Assembly (NCBI RefSeq): GCF_002982015.1
Contig: NZ_PVLV01000099.1
Coordinates: forward strand, 1-60,013
Length of the DNA stretch: 60,013 nucleotides
Origin: Streptomyces solincola
GTDB lineage: Bacteria; Actinomycetota; Actinomycetes; Streptomycetales; Streptomycetaceae
Reading direction: 5' to 3'
The position numbers and the translations under genes were made by a program. Below are positions 15,924 through 24,094 of this stretch, piece by piece. The notes beneath the pieces were generated by a model. The model ran no database searches. It was given only the letters and a program-made list of their open reading frames with translations, and was not told the DNA's origin. Positions within the stretch are counted from its first letter, which is position 1. Each line of letters begins with the position of its first letter.

Positions 15924-17393
15924 CTATTTCTGCGGACTCACCGGTACGTCGAGAACGACGCGGGTGCCGCGCTCCGGAGCGGGCCGCATGTCGAAAGTGC
16001 CGCCCAACTCGCCTTCCACGAGTGTCCGTACGATCTGCAAACCGAGATTCCCGGCCTTCTGCGGATCGAATCCGGCGGGCAGGCCCCGGCCGTCGTCCTG
16101 CACGGTGATCAGCAGCCGCGCGTCCGCCGCCCGGCTGTCGCCGCGCACCGCCGACACCTCCACCGTGCCCTGCTCGCCGGGGGCGAAGGCGTGCTCCAGG
16201 GCGTTCTGGAGGATCTCGGTCAGCACCATGGACAGCGGGGTGGCGACCTCGGCATCCAGGATGCCGAAGCGGCCGGTACGCCGGCAGGCGACCTTCCCGG
16301 GGGAGATCTCGGCGACCATCGCGATCACCCGGTCCGCGATCTCGTCGAACTCCACCCGCTCGTCGAGGTTCTGCGACAGCGTCTCGTGCACGATGGCGAT
16401 CGAGCCGACCCGACGCACCGCCTCGTTCAGCGCCTCCCGGCCGCGCGCGGAGTCCATCCGCCGGGACTGGAGCCGCAGCAGCGCGGCCACCGTCTGGAGG
16501 TTGTTCTTCACCCGGTGGTGGATCTCCCGGATGGTGGCGTCCTTGGTGATCAACTCACGCTCGCGCCTGCGCAGTTCCGTCACGTCCCGGAGCAGCACCA
16601 GCGAGCCGATGCGGGCGCCCTTGGGCTTGAGCGGGATGGCGCGCAACTGGATGACGCCGCCGTTGCCCTCCACCTCGGTCTCCCGGGGGGCGTAGCCGCT
16701 GGCCAGCTTGACCAGCGCCTCGTCCACCGGCCCCCGGGACGGCGCCAGCTCGGCGGTGATCTGCCCCAGGTGCTGACCGACCAGGTCGGCGGCCAGCCCG
16801 AGGCGGTGGTACGCGGAGAGGGCGTTCGGCGAGGCGTACTGCACCACCCCGTCGGCGTCCAGCCGCAGCAGCCCGTCGCCGGCGCGCGGGGAGGCGTCCA
16901 TGTCGACCTGCTGCCCCGGGAAGGGGAACGTCCCGGCCGCGATCATCTGCGCCAGGTCGGAGGCGGACTGGAGATAGGTCAGCTCCAGCCGGCTGGGGGT
17001 GCGGACGGTGAGCAGGTTGGTGTTGCGGGCGATCACGCCGAGCACTCGCCCCTCCCGGCGCACCGGGATGGACTCCACCCGGACCGGGACCTCCTCCCGC
17101 CACTCCGGGTCGCCCTCGCGCACGATCCGCCCCTCGTCCAGCGCCGCGTCCAGCAGCGGCCGGCGCCCGCGCGGGACCAGGTGGCCGACCATGTCGTCCT
17201 GGTAGGAGGTGGGCCCGGTGTTGGGCCGCATCTGCGCCACCGACACGTACCGGGTCCCGTCCCGGGTGGGCACCCAGAGCACCAGGTCGGCGAAGGAGAG
17301 GTCGGAGAGCAGTTGCCACTCCGACACCAGCAGGTGCAGCCACTCCAGGTCGGAGTCGCCGAGGGCGGTGTGCTGGCGGACGAGGTCGTTCAT
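15924..17393 (-). CDS. PdtaS-type sensor histidine kinase
   Basis: A cytosolic sensor kinase of 489 aa. An N-terminal GAF-like domain (~10-150) is followed by a PAS domain (~175-290: DGLLRLDADGVVQYASPNAL), a HisKA_2 dimerisation helix with EIHHRVKNNLQTVAALLRLQ (phospho-acceptor first His of HHRVKN), and a HATPase domain with N-box EILQNALEHAF and G-box DDGRGLP. No membrane segment. This is the family of mycobacterial PdtaS, which signals to the RNA-binding antiterminator PdtaR and sits beside whiB1, as it sits beside wblE here. ATG at 17393 is used; GTG at 17402 is an in-frame alternative. No response regulator is adjacent. Confidence 0.9.
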   Translation of the reverse strand: MNDLVRQHTALGDSDLEWLHLLVSEWQLLSDLSFADLVLWVPTRDGTRYVSVAQMRPNTGPTSYQDDMVGHLVPRGRRPLLDAALDEGRIVREGDPEWREEVPVRVESIPVRREGRVLGVIARNTNLLTVRTPSRLELTYLQSASDLAQMIAAGTFPFPGQQVDMDASPRAGDGLLRLDADGVVQYASPNALSAYHRLGLAADLVGQHLGQITAELAPSRGPVDEALVKLASGYAPRETEVEGNGGVIQLRAIPLKPKGARIGSLVLLRDVTELRRRERELITKDATIREIHHRVKNNLQTVAALLRLQSRRMDSARGREALNEAVRRVGSIAIVHETLSQNLDERVEFDEIADRVIAMVAEISPGKVACRRTGRFGILDAEVATPLSMVLTEILQNALEHAFAPGEQGTVEVSAVRGDSRAADARLLITVQDDGRGLPAGFDPQKAGNLGLQIVRTLVEGELGGTFDMRPAPERGTRVVLDVPVSPQK

Positions 17394-17694
17394 GGAGGGC
17401 ACCCGGCGAGCGTACCCGTGCCCGCACCCGTGCTTCCCGGCCACCCGCGCTTCCCCACCGCCCCGGCCGAGGCCCCAGGGGCGCGCCGGCGGCGAAGCCG
17501 ACGCCGAAAAACAGCGGGCCGCGGCGCCCGGGGCGGGACCCTCAACCCGCCGGGGCACCGCAGCCCGGAGTTCCCGGCCATCGGGTGTGCGGTCCCATGG
17601 CCGTGGATGAGGTCTCGGCGCAGTCAGGGCAGAGAGCACCGGGACCCCGTCCCATCCTCCTGTGCGGGGAGGATGGAAGTCGCTGTACCGCCAT

Positions 17695-17710
17695 TGTGGA
17701 CTAGACCATT
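17695..17710. promoter_or_regulatory. DasR operator-like site (dre)
   Basis: Read on the minus strand, AATGGTCTAGTCCACA matches 13 of 16 positions of the DasR consensus ACTGGTCTAGACCACT. It lies 237 bp before nagB and 302 bp before the divergent kinase gene. Confidence 0.6.
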
Positions 17711-17902
17711 CGGCGTGTCCATCCTGCGGGCGGCGGCCCCCATCCTCCCCCACGCCCCCGGTAAACGCCAGATTCCCGCACGGCGGCGGCCAGGCGGCCC
17801 TCCGGGGCGCTTCCCCGCCCGTGTGGCAGCGCCTCCCGCCCCCTGTTCCCCTGGAAGGGAGAGGCCGGAAGAGAGGGCCATCCGAGGGAGGCGTTCTGCT
17901 AG

Positions 17903-17918
17903 ATTGGTCTATACCACA
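17903..17918. promoter_or_regulatory. DasR operator (dre) of nagB
   Basis: ATTGGTCTATACCACA matches 13 of 16 positions of the DasR consensus and ends 28 bp before the nagB GTG, where a repressor would block transcription. Confidence 0.85.
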
Positions 17919-17946
17919 TGTCCCTCAGCTGATCGGCAGGCCCAGC

Positions 17947-18732
17947 GTGGAAATCGTCATCGTCCCCGACGCCCCGGCAGGCGGCGAAATCATCGCCGAG
18001 GGCATCGCCGCCCTGCTGCGCCGCAAGCCCGACGCCCTGCTCGGCGTGGCCACCGGCTCCACTCCCCTGCCGATCTACGACGCGCTGACCGCCAAGGCGA
18101 GGGCCGGCGCGGTGGACGTCTCGCGGGCGCGGATCGCGCAGCTCGACGAGTACGTGGGGCTGCCGGCCGGGCACCCGGAGTCGTACCGCTCCACCGTGCT
18201 GCGCCAGGTCGTGGAGCCGCTGGGGCTGCCCGAGACCGCCTTCATGGGCCCGGACGGCTCGGCCGACGACGTCCAGGCCGCGTGCGAGGCGTACGACCGG
18301 GCGCTGGCCGAGGCCGGCGGGGTGGACCTTCAGATCCTCGGCATCGGCACCGACGGGCACATCGGCTTCAACGAGCCGTGCTCCTCGCTGGCCTCTCGGA
18401 CCCGGATCAAGACGCTCACCGAGCAGACCCGGGTGGACAACGCCCGCTTCTTCGACGGCGACATCGAGCAGGTGCCGCACCACGTGATCACCCAGGGCAT
18501 CGGCACCATCCTGGAGGCCCGCCACCTGGTGCTGCTGGCCACCGGCGAGGGCAAGGCCGAGGCGGTGGCGCAGACCGTCGAGGGACCGGTCGCCGCCGTC
18601 GTCCCGGCCTCCGCGCTGCAAATGCACCCGCACGCCACCGTCGTCGTCGACGAGGCCGCCGCTTCCAAGCTGAAGCTGGCGGACTACTTCCGGCACACCT
18701 ACGCCGCCAAGCCCGGGTGGCAGGGCATCTGA
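17947..18732 (+). CDS. nagB: Glucosamine-6-phosphate deaminase
   Basis: NagB, 261 aa, converts glucosamine-6-phosphate to fructose-6-phosphate and ammonia, feeding amino-sugar carbon into glycolysis. GVATGSTPLPIYDAL binds the sugar phosphate, IAQLDEYVGL carries the catalytic Asp, and GIGTDGHIGFNEP with the Asp and His of the ring-opening triad is diagnostic. GTG at 17947 gives the standard NagB length. The DasR site just upstream and the GH3 gene downstream tie it to chitin/GlcNAc use; glucosamine-6-phosphate is itself a DasR inducer, so NagB shapes the signal as well as the flux. Confidence 0.96.
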   Translation: MEIVIVPDAPAGGEIIAEGIAALLRRKPDALLGVATGSTPLPIYDALTAKARAGAVDVSRARIAQLDEYVGLPAGHPESYRSTVLRQVVEPLGLPETAFMGPDGSADDVQAACEAYDRALAEAGGVDLQILGIGTDGHIGFNEPCSSLASRTRIKTLTEQTRVDNARFFDGDIEQVPHHVITQGIGTILEARHLVLLATGEGKAEAVAQTVEGPVAAVVPASALQMHPHATVVVDEAAASKLKLADYFRHTYAAKPGWQGI

Positions 18733-18747
18733 CCCCCGCAGCACGAA

Positions 18748-18786
18748 GAGAGGGCCGGGTTCCCCCCACGGGAATCCGGCCCTCTC
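18748..18786. terminator. Bidirectional terminator, nagB and GH3 genes
   Basis: A 17-bp stem (starting GAGAGGGCCGG) with one G-T pair and a 5-base loop between two convergent genes. Confidence 0.8.
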
Positions 18787-18816
18787 GGCTGTGTCGGCGG
18801 CTCTGTGCGCGGCCGC

Positions 18817-20406
18817 TCAGACGCCGCGGGCGACGACCTCCGCCGCGGCGGTGGCGCAGACCCGGGCCGCGCCGTGCGTCGCGATGTGCAGCGCGCCGCG
18901 CGGAGGCGACTGGTTGAGGCCCATCTCGACCACCACGGTGTCCGGGCGGGCGGCGAGCACGCCGTCCAGGACGGCCGTCATCCAGGGGTGGCGGTGCGCG
19001 TCGCGGACGGCGACCACGATCCGGCGGTCGCCGGCGTCGGCGAGCAGCCGCTCGGCGGGGGCCTCGGGGCCGTACGCCGCCGTGGAGCTGCCGGGGACCA
19101 GGCGGGCCAGGTCGGGGCCGAGGCCCCAGGGGGTCTCGTCGCCGACGGCGATGTTGGCCTCCGCGGCGAGCGCGGCGACGTGCAGCGGGCCGGTGGGCGC
19201 GGGCGCGGCGCCGGTGACGGCGAGCGCGCGGCGGGCCGCGACCAGGCCGACGTCGGCGCGGAACCCCGTACCGCCGTCGTCGCCGGGGGTGTCCGAGCCG
19301 GGCGCGACCCCTCCTACGGTCCGCGCCGGGGCAGTCCCGGTCGCGGAAGCCGCGCCCGGCTCGGTCTGGGGGCTCCCGGACCGGTGGGACCGGGTCCAGG
19401 AGGCGAGGGCGCGGACGCGCGCCGCGGCGTCGGCAAGCCGCTCCTCGGCCAGCTCGCCGGTGCGCACGGCCGTGACCAGGGCGTCGCGCAGGCGCAGCAC
19501 GGTGTCCTCGTCGTTGAGTCCGCCCCCGACGCACAGGGCGTCGGCGCCGGCGGCGACGGCGAGCACGGAGCCGCGCTCGATGCCGTAGACGGCGGAGATG
19601 GCCTGCATCTCCATGCCGTCGGTGACGATGAGGCCCTGGTAGCCCAGTTCCTCGCGGAGCAGTCCGGTGAGGATGCGGGGGCTGAGGGTGGCCGGGCGGT
19701 CCGGGTCGAGGGCGGGCAGCAGGATGTGCGCGCTCATCACGGCCAGCGAGCCGGCTTCGATGGCCGCCCGGAACGGGGTGAGTTCGCGGGAGCGCAGGGT
19801 GTCGAGGTCGGCGTCGATGCGCGGCATCGCCAGGTGGCTGTCGACGTTGGTGTCGCCGTGGCCGGGGAAGTGCTTGGTGCAGGCGACGACGCCGGCGGCC
19901 TGCATGCCCTCGATGTAGGCGACGGTGTGCCGGGCCACCAGGGCCGGGTCGGAGCCGAAGGAGCGGACGCCGATGACCGGGTTGCCCGGGTCGGAGTTGA
20001 CGTCGGCGGAGGGGGCCCAGTTGAAGTCGACGCCGCACTCGGTGAGCCGGCGCCCGAGCGCGTACGCCACCTCGCGGGTGAGGGCGGGGTCGTCGACGGC
20101 GCCCAGCGCGTGGTTGCCGGGGAAGGAGGAGCCGGTGTGCACCTCGAGGCGGGTGACGTCGCCGCTCTCCTCGTCGATGGCGACCAGGACGTCCGGGTTC
20201 TCGGCGCGCAGCTCGGCGGTGAGGGCGGCCACCTGGGCGGGGTCGGCGACGTTGCGGCCGAAGAGGCCGACGGCGGCCAGGCCCTCGCCGACGCGGCGCA
20301 GCAGCCAGTCGGGGGCGCGGGTGCCGTCGAAGCCGGGCTGGAGGACGGTGAGCGCGTCCCGGGTGAGGGTGTCGTCGGTGGTGGTGCCCTGGACGAGTGT
20401 GGTCAC
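18817..20406 (-). CDS. GH3 beta-N-acetylhexosaminidase (dasD-like)
   Basis: A 529-aa glycoside hydrolase family 3 enzyme of the NagZ branch. KHFPGHGDTNVDSH near residue 180 carries the conserved H-G-D-T-x-x-D-S-H loop whose Asp/His dyad is the acid/base, and LIVTDGMEMQAI contains the nucleophile Asp. A C-terminal domain (~420-529) follows after a low-complexity linker. No signal peptide, so it should act on imported chito-oligosaccharides. GTG at 20406 begins 7 bases after the dasC stop and uses GGATGA within that overlap zone, implying coupling with dasABC, as for dasD in S. coelicolor. The linker (around residues 345-390) is made partly of an inserted 72-bp palindromic element. Confidence 0.9.
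   Translation of the reverse strand: MTTLVQGTTTDDTLTRDALTVLQPGFDGTRAPDWLLRRVGEGLAAVGLFGRNVADPAQVAALTAELRAENPDVLVAIDEESGDVTRLEVHTGSSFPGNHALGAVDDPALTREVAYALGRRLTECGVDFNWAPSADVNSDPGNPVIGVRSFGSDPALVARHTVAYIEGMQAAGVVACTKHFPGHGDTNVDSHLAMPRIDADLDTLRSRELTPFRAAIEAGSLAVMSAHILLPALDPDRPATLSPRILTGLLREELGYQGLIVTDGMEMQAISAVYGIERGSVLAVAAGADALCVGGGLNDEDTVLRLRDALVTAVRTGELAEERLADAAARVRALASWTRSHRSGSPQTEPGAASATGTAPARTVGGVAPGSDTPGDDGGTGFRADVGLVAARRALAVTGAAPAPTGPLHVAALAAEANIAVGDETPWGLGPDLARLVPGSSTAAYGPEAPAERLLADAGDRRIVVAVRDAHRHPWMTAVLDGVLAARPDTVVVEMGLNQSPPRGALHIATHGAARVCATAAAEVVARGV
19293..19364. repeat. 72-bp nested palindrome inside the GH3 gene
   Basis: Outer perfect 14-bp inverted repeats CCGAGCCGGGCGCG (19293-19306) and CGCGCCCGGCTCGG (19351-19364) enclose 44 bp that holds an inner imperfect hairpin (CCGCG-C-CGGG and CCCG-GT-CGCGG, 19321-19346). 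It is in frame with the gene and encodes a Gly/Ala/Pro/Thr-rich stretch of the interdomain linker. It looks like a small palindromic repeat element. Confidence 0.75.
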
Positions 20407-20413
20407 GGGGGCG

Positions 20414-21292
20414 TCATCCCTTCACGGCGCCGGAGGTGAGGCCGGCGGCCATCTTCTTCTGGATGATCATGAAGAACACGACCACGGGGAGCGCGATCAT
20501 CGTGGACGCGGCCATCAGCGCGCCGTAGTCGGTTCCGCGCTCGGTGGTGAACGTCATCAGCCACACGTTGAGCGTGTACTTGGAGTCGTCGTTGATCAGG
20601 ATGTACGCGAAGAGGTACTCGTTCCACGCGTTGACCAGGGCGAAGATGGAGGCGGCGGCGAGCCCGGGGGCCAGCAGCGGGAAGACGACGCGGACGAAGG
20701 CGCCCATCCGGGTGCAGCCGTCCACCATCGCCGACTCCTCCAGTTCGACGGGGATGTTGACCACGAAGCCGCGGATCATCACCACCGCGAACGGCAGGGT
20801 GGAGACGAGGTAGACGACGATCAGGCCCCAGTACTCGTCCAGTCCGCCCATGGCGTTGAGCTGGGCGTAGATGGGGATGAGCATCGCGGTCGGCGGGAGC
20901 ATCTGGACCAGGATGAGGACCATCAGCAGGGCCTTGCGGCCGTAGAAGCGGAAGCGGCCGATGGCGAGCGCGGCGAGGGTGGCGATGATCATGCCGCCGA
21001 CGACGGCGGTGACCGAGACGATCAGACTGGACTGGATGGCGGTCTCGAAGTTCGGCTGCTTCACGGCGCGGGTGAAGTTGTCGAAGGTGATCGAGGACGG
21101 CCAGAGCGTCTGGTCGTAGGAGCGGATCTCGTTGTTGGGGCGGAGCGCGCTGACGATCAGCCAGTAGACCGGGAAGGCCATGACGACGGCGGTGACCAGG
21201 CCGATGACGTCGTAGTGCCAGCGGGACTTCTTGCGGTCCGGGCGCAGCTCGGGGGTCTCGGTGGACGGGGAGGGCGCGGTGGAGGTGCTCAT
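20414..21292 (-). CDS. dasC: Chitobiose ABC transporter permease DasC
   Basis: A 292-aa inner-membrane permease of the MalG/CUT1 type. The cytoplasmic N-terminus (1-25) is polar; six hydrophobic segments follow from ~29 (VIGLVTAVVMAFPVYWLIV) to ~285. The EAA loop for ATPase contact reads IPVELEESAMVDGCTRMGAF. Its start overlaps the dasB stop by ATGA. No ATPase gene is present; in Streptomyces the shared ATPase MsiK energises DasABC from elsewhere. Confidence 0.94.
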   Translation of the reverse strand: MSTSTAPSPSTETPELRPDRKKSRWHYDVIGLVTAVVMAFPVYWLIVSALRPNNEIRSYDQTLWPSSITFDNFTRAVKQPNFETAIQSSLIVSVTAVVGGMIIATLAALAIGRFRFYGRKALLMVLILVQMLPPTAMLIPIYAQLNAMGGLDEYWGLIVVYLVSTLPFAVVMIRGFVVNIPVELEESAMVDGCTRMGAFVRVVFPLLAPGLAAASIFALVNAWNEYLFAYILINDDSKYTLNVWLMTFTTERGTDYGALMAASTMIALPVVVFFMIIQKKMAAGLTSGAVKG

Positions 21293-22296
21293 TCGACCTC
21301 TCCTGTCTTCATGAGCTGACGCAGGTAGTAGACGGCCACACCGGACAGCAGGACCACGGTGATCAGGGCGATGGCGCTGCCCTGGCTGAACGAGGTGGAC
21401 TCGAACGCCTTGGAGAAGGAGTAGAGGCCGAGGGTCTCGTAGTCGGGCTCGGGCTTGTTGCCGCGCAGCAGCCAGATCTGGCCGAAGACGTTGAAGTCCC
21501 AGATCACCGAGAGGGTGGCGACCATGGTGAAGACCGGGCGGATGACCGGCCAGGTGACGAACCGGAAGACCTTGGCGGCGCCGGCGCCGTCCAGGGCGGC
21601 GGCCTCCTCCAGTTCCTTGGGGACCTGGGTGAGGGCGGCGTAGAGGGTGATGACGACGAACGGGATGGCGCCCCAGATGACCAGCAGGGAGATGATCGCG
21701 AAGCCCTGCTTGGGGTCGAGGAACCAGTTGTGGCCGAGGAAGTCCTCGCCGGCGACCTTGGCGATCAGGGTGTTGATCAGGCCGTAGTCGGAGTCGGCGA
21801 GCCAGCGGAAGATGGAGGCGGCGACCATCAGCGGCAGCGACCAGGCGGCGACCAGGGCGGCGGTGAGCACCAGGCGCACCCAGGTGGTGAGCCGGGTCAT
21901 CAGCAGCGAGAGCAGCAGCCCGACGGCCATGGTGGCGGTGACGCAGACGGCCATGAAGACGATCGTGCGGCCGGTGACGGCCCAGAACTCGCCGTCGCCG
22001 AGGATGTTGGTGAACTGCTCCAGGCCGACCCACGGCGGGGTTTCGCCGGTCCACAGTTCCCGGCGGCCCAGGTCCTGGAAGGACATGATGACCGTCTTGA
22101 CCAGTGGGAAGGCGTAGACGGCGGCGACGGCGAGGATGGCCGGGCCGACGAGCAGGTACGGAAGGAGGGCGCCCTTCCGCCGCCGTGGCCGGGGGTGGGA
22201 CTTCGCGGGTGCCGCTCCGAGCGGGGGCTGCGCCGCTTCGGGGGAGCGTGGTACGGGTACCGGCGGACCGGCGGCCTTTTTCTCGGCGACAGTCAC
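21289..22296 (-). CDS. dasB: Chitobiose ABC transporter permease DasB
   Basis: A 335-aa MalF-type permease. A basic, Pro-rich cytoplasmic tail (1-42) precedes six membrane segments; the EAA loop reads VPKELEEAAALDGAGAAKVFRFV near residue 220. GTG at 22296 has AAGG about 10 bases upstream. It forms the translocation pore with DasC. A strong hairpin separates it from the upstream dasA gene, probably reducing permease relative to binding protein. Confidence 0.94.
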   Translation of the reverse strand: MTVAEKKAAGPPVPVPRSPEAAQPPLGAAPAKSHPRPRRRKGALLPYLLVGPAILAVAAVYAFPLVKTVIMSFQDLGRRELWTGETPPWVGLEQFTNILGDGEFWAVTGRTIVFMAVCVTATMAVGLLLSLLMTRLTTWVRLVLTAALVAAWSLPLMVAASIFRWLADSDYGLINTLIAKVAGEDFLGHNWFLDPKQGFAIISLLVIWGAIPFVVITLYAALTQVPKELEEAAALDGAGAAKVFRFVTWPVIRPVFTMVATLSVIWDFNVFGQIWLLRGNKPEPDYETLGLYSFSKAFESTSFSQGSAIALITVVLLSGVAVYYLRQLMKTGEVE

Positions 22297-22436
22297 CTGG
22301 CTGACCTTCCGTGTGTTCGTGCAACCGAAAGCGGCGGCCGGCGGGGCCCGTGGGCGAGGCTCCCGTGGGCGGTCGTCCCGCCGGCGCCGGTGGATCCCTT
22401 CGCCGGCCCCCGGGGAAGGAGGGGGCCGGCGGCCGT

Positions 22437-22477
22437 GGTCCGGCCGGGGCGGGGGACGGACCCGCCCCGGCCGGACC
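22437..22477 (-). terminator. Attenuating hairpin between dasA and dasB
   Basis: A perfect 17-bp GC stem with a 7-base loop (22437-22453 with 22461-22477), 7 bases after the dasA stop. It fits partial termination or mRNA-end protection giving more binding protein than permease. Confidence 0.7.
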
Positions 22478-22483
22478 GCCGGC

Positions 22484-23788
22484 TCAGGACTCCTTGTTGA
22501 TCAGCTCGTTGACCTTGGCGTCGGCGGCCTTGGTGGCGTCGGCCACCGAGGTGCCCTTGAGGATCTGGAGGAGCATGTTCTCCAGGACCTCTTCCTTCTC
22601 GATGGAGGTCCAGCCCGGGGCGATCGGGGTGAACCAGGCGTCCGGCACCGCGTTGGCGATGGGGGCGGTCTCCGGCTTGGCCTTCAGCGGTTCGAGCTGC
22701 TTGGTGTTGTTGGGGAGGATGTTCTTGCTCGCGAGCACCTCCTGCGACTTCTCGCTGGTGTACATCGCGATCCACTCCTCGGCGAGGTCGGTGGACTTCG
22801 ACTTGCTGATCACGCCGAGGTCCGAGCCGCCGATGAAGGAGGGCAGCGCCTTGCCGTTGGGGCCGGGCATGCCGGCGGTGAAGATCTTGCCGGTGAGCTT
22901 GGCGTTGCCGTTGCCCTTGCCGTCGGTGACCGAGCCGGCCTCCCAGCCGTTGCCGTAGAGCACGGCGGCCTTCTCGTTGGCCATGACGTTGGCGTGGTCC
23001 TGCTCGTCCTTCGTCTGGTCGGCCTTGTTGTACTTCTTGACCAGGTCGATGAAGTGCTGGATGCCCTGCTGCGCCTCGGGGCTGGAGAGGGAGGACTTCC
23101 ACTCCTTGGCGCCCTCGTCGTACTCGGCGATCTTGCCGCCGTACGCGGCGACGTAGGACATCGCGGCGTACCAGTAGCGGCCCGGCAGGTAGAGGGAGGA
23201 GAAGCGCTTGTCCTTCTTGCCGTACTCGGCGGACACCTTGTCCATCACCTTGAGGAACTCGGCCTCGGTGGTGGGCAGGGTCTCGGCGCCGCCCTTCTTC
23301 AGCATGTCGGCGTTGTAGATGGCCACGCGGGCGCCGGCGTAGTAGGGCACGCAGAACTGCTTGCCCTCGTAGGTGCAGGTGTCCTTCAGACCCTGGATCC
23401 AGGTGTCGGAGTTGTCGTACTTCTTCGGGTCGATCTCGTTGAGCGCCCCGTTGAGGATGTACGTCATGGTCTCGGTGTTGCCGAGCTCGACCACGTCGGG
23501 GAACTTGTCGCCGCCGAGCGCGGTGTCGAGCTTCTTGGTCTTGTCCGCCCACTGCTGGTACTGGACGTCGACCTTCACGCCCGGGTACTTCTTGTTGAAC
23601 TGGGCGTTGACGTCCTTGACCAGCTCGGGCCAGGTGGACTGCGCGTCGACCATCAGCCAGACCGTCAGGTCGCCCTTGCGGTCCTTCGGGTCCTTGGCCG
23701 CGTCGCCGCCCCCGTCCGACCCACCACAGGCCGCCACCGACGCCATCATGGCCGCTACACCGATCGCTGCTGCGAGCTTGCGCTTCAC
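22484..23788 (-). CDS. dasA: Chitobiose-binding lipoprotein DasA
   Basis: A 434-aa extracellular solute-binding protein of the CUT1 class. The lipoprotein signal peptide ends ASVAACGGSDGGGD, with Cys21 as the lipidation site and a flexible Gly/Asp/Lys tether. The mature fold has DLTVWLMVDAQSTWPELVKD at the N-terminal lobe and LPSFIGGSDLGVISKS at the hinge. GTG at 23788 is the start (MKRKLAAAIG). The DasR operator lies 109-124 bp upstream in the dasA-dasR intergenic region. In S. coelicolor DasA binds chitobiose with high affinity and affects the onset of development. Confidence 0.96.
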   Translation of the reverse strand: MKRKLAAAIGVAAMMASVAACGGSDGGGDAAKDPKDRKGDLTVWLMVDAQSTWPELVKDVNAQFNKKYPGVKVDVQYQQWADKTKKLDTALGGDKFPDVVELGNTETMTYILNGALNEIDPKKYDNSDTWIQGLKDTCTYEGKQFCVPYYAGARVAIYNADMLKKGGAETLPTTEAEFLKVMDKVSAEYGKKDKRFSSLYLPGRYWYAAMSYVAAYGGKIAEYDEGAKEWKSSLSSPEAQQGIQHFIDLVKKYNKADQTKDEQDHANVMANEKAAVLYGNGWEAGSVTDGKGNGNAKLTGKIFTAGMPGPNGKALPSFIGGSDLGVISKSKSTDLAEEWIAMYTSEKSQEVLASKNILPNNTKQLEPLKAKPETAPIANAVPDAWFTPIAPGWTSIEKEEVLENMLLQILKGTSVADATKAADAKVNELINKES

Positions 23789-23896
23789 GGGTCACCCTCC
23801 TCAAAGGGATGCAAAGGAACCACCCCACCCCCCGGGATGCGCGCAGTACTTGAGGACGCGTGCATTGATCCTGCGTGGGCCGTGGACCTGGTCTTT

Positions 23897-23912
23897 AGTG
23901 GTTTAGACCAGT
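23897..23912. promoter_or_regulatory. DasR operator (dre) of dasA/dasR
   Basis: On the minus strand ACTGGTCTAAACCACT matches 15 of 16 consensus positions. It stands between dasA and dasR (306-bp gap) and can serve repression of dasA and autoregulation of dasR. Half-site TGGTCT also occurs at 23888-23893. Confidence 0.93.
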
Positions 23913-23921
23913 AACCGGGAG

Positions 23922-23937
23922 CTTGGCCTAGACCTTT
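23922..23937. promoter_or_regulatory. Second, weaker DasR-like site
   Basis: CTTGGCCTAGACCTTT matches 11 of 16 consensus positions with the central CTAGACC intact. It lies 9 bp from the strong site, so the centres are 25 bp apart. Confidence 0.5.
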
Positions 23938-24094
23938 AGGGGTGTCAAGGGTGTATAAGAAGGGCAGTCGGGTCCGTTACGAGACCGACACCTGAGGCGG
24001 GGCCCGACCAGCCGTGACCGGTCCGTGCCACCATGTGAGCCAAGTGACGGAGGAGCCGGTGACGGCAACAGCACAGGAGTCGGGAAGGCGGGTC

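Larger units (their letters stand above)
17394..17946. other. Divergent region between kinase gene and nagB
   Basis: 553 bp with no gene. It contains two DasR-operator-like sequences (listed separately) and a 9-bp hairpin CCATCCTCC/GGAGGATGG at 17652-17676, with a second copy of CCCATCCTCC near 17741. The part next to the kinase is plain GC-rich sequence. Confidence 0.6.
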
